Shown piece after piece: positions 16,694-25,512 of a stretch of DNA of 49,840 nucleotides; position 1 is the stretch's first letter; every line of letters starts with the position of its first letter. Location: NCBI GenBank assembly GCA_905234915.1, contig CAJOJP010000020.1, forward strand, positions 1-49,840. The letters run 5' to 3'. Source of the DNA: Candidatus Gastranaerophilales bacterium. GTDB taxonomy: Bacteria; Cyanobacteriota; Vampirovibrionia; Gastranaerophilales; Gastranaerophilaceae. Position numbers and translations under genes: made by a program. Below the pieces are notes generated by a model, which was not told the DNA's origin, ran no database searches, and saw only the letters and a list, made by a program, of their open reading frames with translations.

Positions 16694-18526
16694 TTAAATA
16701 TTTTTTATTTTGCGGTTAAAATAATCATAAACAATCTGAGCCTGATGATTTGATAATAAAAGCATAAGTTCTTCTTTTGATTGTTTAGAAATTTTTTGTA
16801 TTGAAGAATATTTTTGAATAAGCAGTTTTTTATTTTTTGAATAAAGACCTTTTATATTATCCAATTCGGAGTGAACGGCTTCTTTTTCTCTTAATTTTCT
16901 GTGAAAAGTTATTGCAAATCTGTGAGCTTCATCTCGTATCCGTTGAAAAAACATAAGAGCCGGAGAATTAACGGGGAAAATAACCGATTGAGATTGATTT
17001 GGTTTAAAAACTTCTTCAATGCGTTTAGCCAGTGAAACTATGTCTTGATTTTCAATACCAAGTTCTTTTAATATCTGAACTGCGCTTGATAGTTGTCCTT
17101 TGCCGCCGTCTATAATAATCAAATCCGGGAAAGGAAGGTTTTCTTTTAAAAGTCTTGAATAGCGTCTTTCAACAACCTCCCGCATTGATTGAAAGTCGTC
17201 AGGTTTGCCGTTTTCCAGCGTTTTTATTTTGTAGTGCTTATATTCGCTTTTTTTCGGCATTCCGTTATAAAAACTTACCATAGATGCAACCGTATTGGTG
17301 CCTTGAATATGAGAAATATCAAAACATTCAACTCTGTAGGGAAAATTTTTAAGTCCTAATTTCTCTTTTATATAAGAACCTGCTTCATTATAGTTATTTT
17401 GAATTTCCTGTAATGATTTAATTTTCATTTCCTGCAGATGATAAGTTGAATTTTTAAGTGCCAGCTCAAGAATATCATCATTTTTTTTGTTTCTGCCGGG
17501 GTTTATTGTTACTTTTTCTCCTTTTTTAGCACTCAGCCACTGTTCAAACATTTCTTTATCTTCTTTGTTAATTGAGCAGGAAAAGATAATTTCAGATGGT
17601 AAGTCCTCATTTCCTGTCATCTGATAGTATTCTTTTATGAAATAAGAAATAATTTCTTCGTCGCTGTCGTAGTCATTTTTTGAAATTTCAAAGTCTTTTT
17701 TATTTGTTAGTCTGCCGTTTCTTATTTGAAGGACGGAAATACCGCCTAAATAATCATCGCTGCTTAAAGAAATTATATCCTGATTAATATTTGTATTTTC
17801 ATAGACTACTTTTTGTTTTTCTATTGTTTTTAGAACATCAAAATAGCTGTCACGATATTTTGCGGCTTTTTCGTACTCCTGATTTTCGCTGTATTTTTCC
17901 ATCAGAGCCTTTAACTCGTTAACCAATTGCATTTGTTTGCCCGAGAGAAAAAGTTCCACATTTTTAATAAGCTTTTTATAATCTTCTGAACTTATAAGTT
18001 TTTGGCATGGAGCCATGCATCTTCCGATTTGATAATAAATGCAGGGGCGGTCTTTAAATTTTGGAGTTTTACACTGTTTTAAGGGAAATAATTTTTTTAA
18101 TAAATCAAGTGTTGTATGCATTGATTTTGCATTGGTATAAGGCCCGTAATATTTACCTTCAAGCATATTTTTATTTCTTTTTCGTGTTACGAGTATTCTT
18201 GGGTAATCCTCTTTGGTAATGAGAAAATAAGGAAATTTTTTATCATCCTTTAATAGAACGTTATATTTTGGCTTATATTTTTTTATAAGATGAGATTCCA
18301 GTATTAACGCTTCAATTTCTGAATTTGTGATAATAAATTCTATTTTGACAATTTGCGGCACCATGACATTAAGTTTCGCGCTGTCGTGTTTTTTATTAAA
18401 ATAGCTGGAAACGCGTCTTTTTAGATTTTTTGCCTTACCCACATATATTATTGTATTTTCCTTATCAAAAAATTGATAAGAACCTGATAATTCAGGAATT
18501 AATCTTAATTGCTCTTTTATTTCCAT
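16694..18526 (-). CDS. uvrC: Excinuclease ABC subunit C
   Basis: UvrC makes the two incisions in nucleotide excision repair with UvrA and UvrB. At 610 aa it has normal length. It has an N-terminal GIY-YIG-type nuclease domain (GSYQFFD with IIYVGKAKNLKRRV), the Cys cluster region CKTPKFKDRPCIYYQIGRC, a UvrB-interacting UVR motif near residue 205 (ELKALMEKYSENQEYEKAAK), and a C-terminal RNase H-like endonuclease region with ECFDISHIQG and LIIIDGGKGQL, ending in HhH-type sequence (LDNIKGLYSKNKKLL). Gly-Ser-Tyr replaces the more common Gly-Val-Tyr. It stands first in a minus-strand row with the 936-aa gene. Confidence 0.93.
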   Translation of the reverse strand: MEIKEQLRLIPELSGSYQFFDKENTIIYVGKAKNLKRRVSSYFNKKHDSAKLNVMVPQIVKIEFIITNSEIEALILESHLIKKYKPKYNVLLKDDKKFPYFLITKEDYPRILVTRKRNKNMLEGKYYGPYTNAKSMHTTLDLLKKLFPLKQCKTPKFKDRPCIYYQIGRCMAPCQKLISSEDYKKLIKNVELFLSGKQMQLVNELKALMEKYSENQEYEKAAKYRDSYFDVLKTIEKQKVVYENTNINQDIISLSSDDYLGGISVLQIRNGRLTNKKDFEISKNDYDSDEEIISYFIKEYYQMTGNEDLPSEIIFSCSINKEDKEMFEQWLSAKKGEKVTINPGRNKKNDDILELALKNSTYHLQEMKIKSLQEIQNNYNEAGSYIKEKLGLKNFPYRVECFDISHIQGTNTVASMVSFYNGMPKKSEYKHYKIKTLENGKPDDFQSMREVVERRYSRLLKENLPFPDLIIIDGGKGQLSSAVQILKELGIENQDIVSLAKRIEEVFKPNQSQSVIFPVNSPALMFFQRIRDEAHRFAITFHRKLREKEAVHSELDNIKGLYSKNKKLLIQKYSSIQKISKQSKEELMLLLSNHQAQIVYDYFNRKIKNI

Positions 18527-18589
18527 AAATATATTTTATACTAATTTTATTCATTAATTAGAATATCATAATAAAAATATAAATTGTCA

Positions 18590-18598
18590 TGTTATAAT
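18590..18598 (+). promoter_or_regulatory. Extended -10 promoter, possibly leaderless transcript
   Basis: TGT followed by TATAAT (18593-18598). The expected transcription start falls on or next to the ATG at 18605, so the mRNA would have almost no leader. No good -35 is seen. Confidence 0.45.
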
Positions 18599-18604
18599 AT
18601 CCGC

Positions 18605-18852
18605 ATGACAGGAAATGAACTGGAAGCAATCAAAATAGAAATACAGGATTTAATGTATTTGAGAAGCAGTTACACTACATACTGGCTCTTACTGGAGCAG
18701 TTACCGGTTTATTTTTTATTAAAATGTCTTTCTTGACTATAGTGTTAGGTGTTTTAGGCGGATTATGCGAAATCATGTTTATATTAAGAGCCTATGAATG
18801 CTCTCGCTGCATATATTATAAAGTAAAGGATATTAAAAGAAATGGAACATAG
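18605..18852 (+). pseudogene. Small membrane protein gene with apparent frameshift
   Basis: The ATG frame gives MTGNELEAIKIEIQDLMY and then runs to a stop at 18734-18736 through unlikely sequence. One base earlier, a second frame continues as FEKQLHYILALTGAVTGLFF, then a second hydrophobic stretch (FLTIVLGVLGGLCEIMFIL) and YECSRCIYYKVKDIKRNGT, ending at 18852. Joining both frames near 18655 gives a credible ~82-aa protein with two membrane segments. This indicates a one-base loss, a sequencing error or programmed slippage; no classical slippery heptamer is evident. Its neighbours suggest a phage or accessory island. Confidence 0.55.
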
Positions 18853-18937
18853 TTTAATTGCAATAATATTAATAATAATGTTTGGTGTTAATGCATATTT
18901 TGCCTGGAAAACCGAGCAATTACATAAAGAACAATAA
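18842..18937 (+). CDS. 31-aa single-pass membrane peptide
   Basis: ATG frame MEHSLIAIILIIMFGVNAYF followed by AWKTEQLHKEQ: one hydrophobic helix and a short charged tail. It overlaps the end of the frameshifted gene by 11 bases in another frame. AGGA is about 11 nt upstream. Small membrane peptides in this position next to HTH regulators are common in phage-derived or toxin-like loci, but nothing specific can be claimed. Confidence 0.45.
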   Translation: MEHSLIAIILIIMFGVNAYFAWKTEQLHKEQ

Positions 18938-18948
18938 TTATTTTAGTT

Positions 18949-19335
18949 TTATTTATTAACGAAATTATTATCCTGAAGCATTTTAAGTCTTTGTGCAAGA
19001 CCTATAACCGCCTGCTTATTATCCGGAGAAAGAGTAATTATTACGGAAAACAGAGTTTTTAAATCTTCATCTTTTTGAATAATTTGAGCTGTTTTTTCGA
19101 TTGTTTCATCATTGCAGTTTGATTTTACCACATCCTGCAGATTTATTAAATCATCAAGACCGCATTCAAAAATATTAGCCAGTGCTTTTAATGTTTTTAA
19201 ATTAGGATTTTGTGTTCTTCCAGAGGAAATTCTCTCAACTGTAGCGACAGGAATATTTGCTAATTTCGCCACCTTCTCATTTGTAAGTTTGAATTTCTTT
19301 TTTAAATAATTTAATTTCAAACTGAGATTTTCCAT
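18949..19335 (-). CDS. XRE-family HTH transcriptional regulator
   Basis: A 128-aa protein with an N-terminal lambda-repressor-type HTH at about residues 8-63 (LTNEKVAKLANIPVATVERI followed by SSGRTQNPNLKTLKALANIF) and a C-terminal helical part without the LexA-type autocleavage signature. RBS AGGAG lies 8 nt before the ATG. It is divergent from a second small HTH gene across 225 bases, the layout of a phage-type cI/cro switch. Two AAAATAACGA repeats in the intergenic region are candidate operators. Confidence 0.8.
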   Translation of the reverse strand: MENLSLKLNYLKKKFKLTNEKVAKLANIPVATVERISSGRTQNPNLKTLKALANIFECGLDDLINLQDVVKSNCNDETIEKTAQIIQKDEDLKTLFSVIITLSPDNKQAVIGLAQRLKMLQDNNFVNK

Positions 19336-19397
19336 TATCTTTCTCCTTGCTAGAATTATGTATTTTATTTATTAAAAATACAAGTACTGTTTTAATG

Positions 19398-19502
19398 ATT
19401 ATATTAATAAAATAACGATTAACATTATTTAATTATTGTATAACTTATTATTTAACAAAAAATTTATATCTTGATAGAATATTTTCATTAAAAAAATAAC
19501 GA
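19398..19502. promoter_or_regulatory. Divergent promoters with repeated candidate operator
   Basis: Plus direction: TTAACA (19452-19457), 17-base spacer, TAGAAT (19475-19480). Minus direction: TATAAT on the minus strand at 19398-19403. The 10-base direct repeat AAAATAACGA occurs at 19409-19418, next to the minus -10, and at 19493-19502, just past the plus start point. Both positions would suit repression. Confidence 0.5.
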
Positions 19503-19560
19503 AAATTGATGTAAATTTTTATTAATCAATAATGAAATATTTAAAAAAGGTGCTACGTAT

Positions 19561-19767
19561 ATGTTTTATAATTTATCCGCTGAAATAAAAAGGCATGGAT
19601 TATCTCAAAAAGAATTTGCAAAAAAAGTAAAGATAAGTGAAAGTTTATTTTCAAAAAAAATGCATTCCAAAGCAATATTTAATTATAAAGAAATCAAAAG
19701 AATTTTTGAGTATTTTAACTCTAAACTTTCTTTAGATTATTTATTTGAGGAAAGTATTAAAAGGTAA
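19561..19767 (+). CDS. Small Cro-like HTH protein
   Basis: A 68-aa protein, nearly all of it one HTH domain: LSAEIKRHGLSQKEFAKKVK followed by ISESLFSKKMHSKAIFNYKE. It lacks any second domain, like phage Cro or small XRE partners. RBS AAAAAAGG lies upstream. It reads toward the ATP-grasp gene 43 bases further on and may control it. Confidence 0.7.
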   Translation: MFYNLSAEIKRHGLSQKEFAKKVKISESLFSKKMHSKAIFNYKEIKRIFEYFNSKLSLDYLFEESIKR

Positions 19768-19809
19768 GAAATTGTTTATTTTTAGAAAAGACTCAATAGG
19801 TGAACCGCC

Positions 19810-20532
19810 GTGGGAGATTATGTTCGTGAAAAAATCGGTGAAGAATACTTAAAACCTGTACTTCAAGTAGTTAGGAGTGAGGAGAGTGAAGTTAGGAGCA
19901 ATAATTTAAATTTTTCACTCTCAACTCTCAATACTCCACTCTTTGATAAAATAGACTTTGAAAAACTGCCAAATAGTTTTGTAATCAAGTGCAACCACGG
20001 GTGCAAGTGGAATTATATTATAAAAGATAAAAACGATTTTTTGAATAATCAGCAAATATACAATAGAGCAAAACAAAACATTACAGGCTGGTTAGAACAG
20101 GAGTTCTGGGTATGGAACGGTTTTGAAATGCAGTATAAAGGTATTCAGCCTAAAATTTTAATTGAACCGTTAATGATAGATGAAATAAATACAGAGCCTG
20201 TAAAACTAAATGTATATTGTTTTCATGGAATACCTATGTATATTATAAAAATTCATAATGAAAATGAAATTACAATTTTTAATAAGAATTTTTTTGTTAC
20301 AGAAGATATTTTCGGATTTAAAGAAAAAAATATAAATGAAAAATTTGATAATTTATCAAAACAATCAATTGATTTATCAATTAATTTATCAAAAAACTTT
20401 GCTTTTGTACGTGTTGATTGGTTAATTTATCAAAATAAATTATATTTTGAAGAACTTACTTTTACACCATATAGCGGATTGCTTAAATTTAAAAGTAAAA
20501 AAGAAAATTTTCTACTGGGGAAATTAGTATAA
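19810..20532 (+). CDS. TupA-like ATP-grasp protein, N-terminally short
   Basis: A 240-aa protein that matches the TupA-like ATP-grasp family (teichuronopeptide-type ligases). Seen are VREKIGEEYL, FEKLPNSFVIKCNHG, IQPKILIEPLM, KLNVYCFHGIP and the C-terminal FVRVDWLIYQ with LYFEELTFTPYSG, which supplies Mg-ATP-binding acidic residues. Usual members have about 50-80 more residues before the VREK segment; here a stop lies directly upstream. The best start is the GTG at 19810 with AGGTGA 6 nt before it. About 25 residues (VVRSEESEVRSNN...) after residue 19 are encoded by an inserted short repeat and do not look like native protein. A Cys-rich ORF follows. It may be active or decaying. Confidence 0.6.
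   Translation: MGDYVREKIGEEYLKPVLQVVRSEESEVRSNNLNFSLSTLNTPLFDKIDFEKLPNSFVIKCNHGCKWNYIIKDKNDFLNNQQIYNRAKQNITGWLEQEFWVWNGFEMQYKGIQPKILIEPLMIDEINTEPVKLNVYCFHGIPMYIIKIHNENEITIFNKNFFVTEDIFGFKEKNINEKFDNLSKQSIDLSINLSKNFAFVRVDWLIYQNKLYFEELTFTPYSGLLKFKSKKENFLLGKLV
19868..19941 (+). repeat. Short inverted-repeat-like element, copy A
   Basis: Sequence starting TAGTTAGGAGTGAGGAG and ending ACTCCACTC, an imperfect palindrome of GTTAGGAG/CTCCTAAC-like heptamers. It lies inside the ATP-grasp frame and is read in frame. A related copy lies at 26428-26484 at the same place in a homologous gene. Confidence 0.7.
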
Positions 20533-20551
20533 TAGCGGGATTGAATTTAAA

Positions 20552-20857
20552 ATGGACTTTAAAAAAATAGAAACTTTATCTGATGAAATTATATTTGAAT
20601 TATACAATAATGTAGTTGAAAGTGATGATAGATTACTTTCGCAATATATGTGCGGATATGTTGTTTGTAATAATGGAAATACGGGATAAGGGTGCGGCTC
20701 AGGTATTTCTTTATTTAGTTGCGGTAGAGTGGCAAAATACACAGTAGGATATACTTGGACATTCCATTGTAACTATGTTTGGGCAACCGAACTGCCTATA
20801 TGCAATGTCTGCGGTTCCGGTCAATATGGCTCTGTAACATTTACAGATTGTAGCTAA
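20552..20857 (+). pseudogene. Cys-rich small protein with conserved N-terminal leader, interrupted by in-frame TAA
   Basis: The ATG frame encodes MDFKKIETLSDEIIFELYNN and 25 further residues to a TAA at 20687-20689. The same frame then continues for 55 codons, GCGSGISLFSCGRVAK onward to FTDCS, ending at 20857. Read through, the product would be 101 codons long with eight Cys, against 98 aa for the intact paralog at 25513-25809. They share M-[DE]-[FY]-x2-[IL]-[ED]-x-LSDE-x-I-x2-LY, but have unrelated Cys-rich C-termini. Conserved leader and variable Cys-rich tail next to an ATP-grasp gene resembles a modified-peptide precursor. A nonsense mutation is the simplest reading of the TAA. Confidence 0.55.
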
Positions 20858-20886
20858 AATCAAATAACACTGTAAATATATAATAA

Positions 20887-21738
20887 CTACGAATACAAGC
20901 TAAAGGAGCCTAATATTTTAAGAAACTCGGCATATTCCTGCAGCTCTTTGATAGCTGTTTTTATTTCTATATCTTCTTCAAGCCCGTCAAGCTCCATAAA
21001 AAACAGGTACTCGCCTAAATGTCTTTTGGAAGGACGTGAATCAATATACGAAAGATTTATGTTATGTTTTGCCAGAATTTTTAAAATATCGCATAACGCG
21101 CCTGAACGGTTTATTTTTGGAGATATCATTATTGATGTTTTATTTTTATCATTTTTTTCAAGAGGCGTTCTTCCTAAAATATAAAATCTTGTTTGATTAT
21201 CTTTTTCATCATTTATATCTGAGGCAAGAACATTTAAATTAAAAATATCGGCGCAGGTTTCATTTGCAATAGCGGCAAGTGAGTTATCATTTTCCAGGGA
21301 AACTTTTTGTGCCGCATAACTTGTTGAAGATACATCTTTTAATTCGACATCGGGAAAATTTAAATATAAATATCTGCTGCACTGGGCAAATGCCTGAGGA
21401 TGAGAATATATTTTCTTAATTTCTTTTATATTGTTTGTTTTTGCTAAAAGATTATGTTTAATAAAAAGAGTCAATTCACCCTGTATTTTTATTGATGAGT
21501 CATTAATTTTTACAAAATTATCTATTGTTTCACGTACAAGACCCTCTATAGAATTTTCAATAGGCAGGACAGCAATGGAATTTTTATCTTTTTCAAGTTC
21601 GGAAATCGCAAATTTAATACTTTTTTGAGGAATTTTATTTTCTATATTAAGTTTACAAATATTCAAAAATTTAATGACGGCATTATGAGAGTTTGACCCG
21701 TCCGGCCCTAAATAATATAAATTTTCTAAATTGTACAT
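20887..21738 (-). CDS. pheA: Prephenate dehydratase
   Basis: Converts prephenate to phenylpyruvate in phenylalanine synthesis. At 283 aa it is the monofunctional form without a chorismate mutase domain. Typical motifs are YLGPDGSNSH, VLPIENSIEGLV, YSHPQAFAQCSRYL, SSTSYAA and NQTRFYILG with the catalytic Thr-Arg-Phe. The C-terminal ACT domain (GALCDILKILAKHNINLSYI, ESRP-like DSRPSK, EYLFFMELDG) should mediate feedback inhibition by phenylalanine. It converges with the Cys-rich ORF and is divergent from the phosphoglucomutase gene. Confidence 0.93.
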   Translation of the reverse strand: MYNLENLYYLGPDGSNSHNAVIKFLNICKLNIENKIPQKSIKFAISELEKDKNSIAVLPIENSIEGLVRETIDNFVKINDSSIKIQGELTLFIKHNLLAKTNNIKEIKKIYSHPQAFAQCSRYLYLNFPDVELKDVSSTSYAAQKVSLENDNSLAAIANETCADIFNLNVLASDINDEKDNQTRFYILGRTPLEKNDKNKTSIMISPKINRSGALCDILKILAKHNINLSYIDSRPSKRHLGEYLFFMELDGLEEDIEIKTAIKELQEYAEFLKILGSFSLYS

Positions 21739-21800
21739 TTGATAAACCTCTGTTTCTTATATAAAATAATCATACATAAAATATGAAAAAAGGATAAGAA

Positions 21801-23186
21801 ATGGAAGCCGTAAAATTTGGAACAGACGGTTGGAGAGCTGTACTTGATAAAGATTTTAATTATGAAAACGTAAATAAAGTTATAAATGCCGCTGCCATAT
21901 ATATTTATAAAGAAGCTAAATATGAAAAGCCCATAATAATAGGCTATGACCCGAGAAACAAAGCTGATGAATTTGCTTTATATACGGCGCAGCAGCTTAG
22001 CAGATTAGGTTTTAATGTTGAATTGAGTAAAAATATTGTTGCAACACCTGTTCTTGCTTACGGAGCTTTAAATAAAAATGCTTATGCACTCATGTTTACG
22101 GCTTCTCATAACTCGAGCGAATATTTGGGAATAAAATTTATTCCGCCTTACGGTGGACCTAGCGAAGATTATATGGTTAAAGAAATAACAGATAATCTTG
22201 AAAATAAATTTAAACCGGAGCGAAAATCTATATTCCCAAAAAAGGCAAGCTTTGAACAAAGTTATATTGAGCATTTAAAAAACATTATTGATTTTGAAAA
22301 AATAAAAAAATCAAATATATCAATAAATTATGACGGTCATCATGGAGCAGCAGGGAAACTGTTTCTTCACATTTTAGACGAAAATAATATTAAATACATT
22401 GCGCAAAATATTGAACGTGATATAAATTTCGGCGGTTTTATGCCTGATCCTAAAGAACAATATCTGCCTGCTTTAAAAAAATTATGCCAAACTAATGCCC
22501 AAATAGGTCTAAGCAACGACGGGGACGGTGACAGATTTGGTGTTTTTGATGAAGAAGGAATTTTTATCAGTCCTAATGATATAATCGCAATGCTTTTAAA
22601 ACATCTTTCAATAAATCGTAATTTTAAAGGAAAACTTGCTAAAACCGTTGGAGCAAGCAGTATGCTTGATTTATATGCAAAAAAATATAAAATTGAAACG
22701 GTGGAAACTCCTGTCGGGTTTAAATGGCTCGGAAGTGCTATGAGAAATGATGATATAATTATTGCAGGCGAAGAATCCGGAGGCCTTAGCATAAAAGGTC
22801 ATATCCCTGAAAAAGACGGTATTCTGGCTAATCTGTTAATAATTGAAATGCTTGCTTATTCAAATAAAAAATTAAGCGTTCTGCACAAAGATTTTTTATC
22901 GGAATTGGATAGAAAATTTGTTAATAAAAGAACTGATTTAAAACTTGCTTCTAAAGATGAACAAGATAAAATAATAGAAAAAGCAAAAAATATAAAAATA
23001 ATAAAAAAATACAAAATTATAAAAACAAATGATATTGACGGTTTAAAATTATACCTTGAAGATAACAGCTCAATTTTAATAAGAAAAAGCGGAACTGAAC
23101 CATTGCTCAGAATTTATTTTGAAGCTGACAGTGAAGAAAAAATTACCGACATAGAAAATATTTTGCTTAAATATTTGATAGAATAA
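21801..23186 (+). CDS. Phosphoglucomutase/phosphomannomutase family protein
   Basis: Alpha-D-phosphohexomutase of 461 aa. In order it has the phospho-Ser loop TASHNSSEYLGIKF, the Mg-binding loop GDGDRFGVFD, the sugar-binding loop GEESGGLS and the phosphate-binding loop RKSGTEPLLRIYFE, which completes the four-domain plan. It interconverts hexose-1- and hexose-6-phosphates for glycan and glycogen precursors; substrate preference cannot be read from these motifs. RBS AAAGGAT before the ATG. priA starts 4 nt after its stop, so the two are coupled. Confidence 0.9.
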   Translation: MEAVKFGTDGWRAVLDKDFNYENVNKVINAAAIYIYKEAKYEKPIIIGYDPRNKADEFALYTAQQLSRLGFNVELSKNIVATPVLAYGALNKNAYALMFTASHNSSEYLGIKFIPPYGGPSEDYMVKEITDNLENKFKPERKSIFPKKASFEQSYIEHLKNIIDFEKIKKSNISINYDGHHGAAGKLFLHILDENNIKYIAQNIERDINFGGFMPDPKEQYLPALKKLCQTNAQIGLSNDGDGDRFGVFDEEGIFISPNDIIAMLLKHLSINRNFKGKLAKTVGASSMLDLYAKKYKIETVETPVGFKWLGSAMRNDDIIIAGEESGGLSIKGHIPEKDGILANLLIIEMLAYSNKKLSVLHKDFLSELDRKFVNKRTDLKLASKDEQDKIIEKAKNIKIIKKYKIIKTNDIDGLKLYLEDNSSILIRKSGTEPLLRIYFEADSEEKITDIENILLKYLIE

Positions 23187-23190
23187 AAAA

Positions 23191-25437
23191 ATGACTGAAG
23201 AAAATATACAAAAAAAATATGCACTGTGTCTTGTTGATGTGAAAAATCTCGGAACAAGAACTTTTTCCTATATAATCCCCGAAACCATGAAAGAAAAAAT
23301 AAGAATAGGTCAAGCCGTGCTTGTTCCCTTCGGAAGAAGAAAACAAAACATTATAGCTTTTGTAACCGGATTTTCCGATTATTTGGAAGAAGGTATTCAG
23401 GCAAAAGAAATAGAAAAAATTATTGACCGAAGAAGTGTTTTTTCCCTTGATTATTTAAAACTTCTGGATTGGATTGCAAACTATTACTGCTGTGATATTA
23501 ATTCTGTTATTCAAGCAGCTGTTCCGATGAAATTTTTAAAAGAAAATTCAGGTAAAACTCAAAAAGAAAGAAAAGAAAAATATATTGTTTTTAAGACAAA
23601 AGAAGGTGCAACTCCAAAACAATTAAAAATTCTTGAAAAACTTGAAGAATATAAAGAAACTCAGCTGATTGAATTTGAAAAAGAAGTTAAAACAACAAGA
23701 ACTACAGTTTTGAATTTGAAGGAAAAAGGATGCATAGATATAATAGAAAAATCTTTGTACAGAAATCCTTTATCCGTTTTTCAAAATATTCAGCGTGATG
23801 AATTTCCCCTGCTTTCTGAGGAGCAGCAAAAGGCTTATGATATTATTTCAAAAAAAATTGATGAAAAACAAACTGCCCCTATTCTTTTAAACGGAGTTAC
23901 AGGCTCAGGAAAAACCGAAGTTTATTTTAAAACAATAAAAAAAGTTTTAGAGCAAGGCAAAAATGTATTATTTCTGGTTCCAGAAATAGCACTTGCATCA
24001 CAATTAACAATCAGATTAATAAAAAGATTTAATCCGGATGAAACTGCAATCTGGCACAGCAGTATTTCAGAGGGAGAAAAGTTTGATGTTTGGAATAAAT
24101 TACGTGATAATAAAATCCGTATAATAATAGGCGCGCGTTCCGCCGTATTTGCTCCTCTTAATAATATCGGACTTATTATAATTGATGAGGAGCATGAAAA
24201 TACCTTTAAACAAACTTCTCCTGCGCCACGATATGATGCAAGATTAGTAGCTGAAAAAATATGCGAATTTAACAATGCTGCTTTACTAAAAGGCAGTGCA
24301 ACTCCAGATGTCAGTTCTTACTTTAAAGCTTTAAATTCCGATAATTTAATTGTATTAAATAACAGATTTAATAATGTTGATATGGCAAAAGTAACTGTCG
24401 TTGATATGCGAGAAGAATTTTACCGTGAAACAAGAAGTCTTTTTTCCAATACTTTGATTAATGCTGTTAATGAAACCGTTGCTAAAGGGAAACAGGTTAT
24501 TTTACTTATGAACAGGCGCGGATTTTATACTTATATCCAATGCCGTACCTGCGGCGAGGTTATAAAATGTCCTAACTGCGATATTCCTATGGTTTATCAT
24601 TCCTCGGATAAAACACTTAAATGCCACTGGTGCAATCACGTTAAAAATTTACCCGATTTGTGTCCGGCTTGCCAATCACCGGAAATAACAATGTCTGGAG
24701 CCGGTACTCAGAGAATTGAAGCCGTGACACAAAAACTTTTTCCTAATGCACGAATTGAAAGAATAGATTCTGACGTTTTAACAAAAAAAACAAAATATAT
24801 AGAAATTTTAAACAGATTTCAAAACGGTGAAATTGATATTCTAATAGGTACACAGGTTATAGCAAAAGGTCTTGATAATAAAAATGTCACACTCTCGGGT
24901 GTAATAGATGCGGATTTAAGCTTTAACATGCCCGATTTCCGTTCAAGTGAAAGAGGATTTCAGCTTTTAATGCAGATAGCTGGCAGAGCCGGCAGAGGCA
25001 TTGATGAAGGTAAAGTTATATTTCAAACATATAATCCTGATTTATATGCTATAAAAAATGCCAAAAAACAAAATTATTTGTCGTTTTATAAAAATGAAAT
25101 AATGCGCCGTGAATTATTTGATTATCCGCCATTTTGCCAAATTATAAAAATAGTTATATCTTCAAACGATGAAATGCGCGCCGCAATCTGCGCAAATGAA
25201 GTAGCAGAAAAATTAAAAGAACAGTTTCAAAAACTTAAATTAACTGAATACATAGAAGTAAACGGTTCAATGAAGTGTATATTGTATAAAATAAATTCCG
25301 AGTATCGTTTTCAGATTATTATAAAAAATAAAATGAATAAACGCGGTCAATACTTGATTTCAACTTTTATAAAAAATACTTCTGCCGCCGATGATATTAA
25401 ATTGGTTATAGATATCGACCCCGTTGATATTATATAA
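23191..25437 (+). CDS. priA: Primosomal protein N' (PriA helicase)
   Basis: A DEXH superfamily 2 helicase that restarts stalled replication forks. Its 748 aa contain the N-terminal 3'-end-binding domain, Walker A GVTGSGKTEVYF, the DEEH box in IIIDEEHENTFKQ, and the zinc-binding insertion with four CxxC pairs (CRTCG, CPNC, CHWC, CPAC). It also has helicase motifs V and VI (IGTQVIAKGLD, QIAGRAGRG). It has no good RBS of its own and lies 4 nt after the mutase stop, so translation is probably coupled. Confidence 0.95.
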   Translation: MTEENIQKKYALCLVDVKNLGTRTFSYIIPETMKEKIRIGQAVLVPFGRRKQNIIAFVTGFSDYLEEGIQAKEIEKIIDRRSVFSLDYLKLLDWIANYYCCDINSVIQAAVPMKFLKENSGKTQKERKEKYIVFKTKEGATPKQLKILEKLEEYKETQLIEFEKEVKTTRTTVLNLKEKGCIDIIEKSLYRNPLSVFQNIQRDEFPLLSEEQQKAYDIISKKIDEKQTAPILLNGVTGSGKTEVYFKTIKKVLEQGKNVLFLVPEIALASQLTIRLIKRFNPDETAIWHSSISEGEKFDVWNKLRDNKIRIIIGARSAVFAPLNNIGLIIIDEEHENTFKQTSPAPRYDARLVAEKICEFNNAALLKGSATPDVSSYFKALNSDNLIVLNNRFNNVDMAKVTVVDMREEFYRETRSLFSNTLINAVNETVAKGKQVILLMNRRGFYTYIQCRTCGEVIKCPNCDIPMVYHSSDKTLKCHWCNHVKNLPDLCPACQSPEITMSGAGTQRIEAVTQKLFPNARIERIDSDVLTKKTKYIEILNRFQNGEIDILIGTQVIAKGLDNKNVTLSGVIDADLSFNMPDFRSSERGFQLLMQIAGRAGRGIDEGKVIFQTYNPDLYAIKNAKKQNYLSFYKNEIMRRELFDYPPFCQIIKIVISSNDEMRAAICANEVAEKLKEQFQKLKLTEYIEVNGSMKCILYKINSEYRFQIIIKNKMNKRGQYLISTFIKNTSAADDIKLVIDIDPVDII

Positions 25438-25470
25438 AATATTATTAAAGCTTTTTTAATTACAGCACTA

Positions 25471-25494
25471 AAAAAAGACGGGTAAATTCCCGTC
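25471..25494 (-). terminator. Terminator of the second ATP-grasp/Cys-rich cassette
   Basis: On the minus strand GACGGG-AATTTA-CCCGTC is followed by a run of seven T (A-run 25470-25476 on plus). It lies 18 bases after the Cys-rich ORF stop. Confidence 0.85.
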
Positions 25495-25512
25495 ACGCTA
25501 CGTAAATATAGC

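Noticed and set aside
19868..19941. CRISPR-like interpretation of the GTTAGGAG heptamers
   Set aside because: No regularly spaced repeats with unique spacers and no cas genes; the pattern is a single imperfect palindrome.
22367..22792. 141-aa minus-strand frame inside the phosphohexomutase gene
   Set aside because: Shadow of a well-supported gene; no RBS or recognisable domain.
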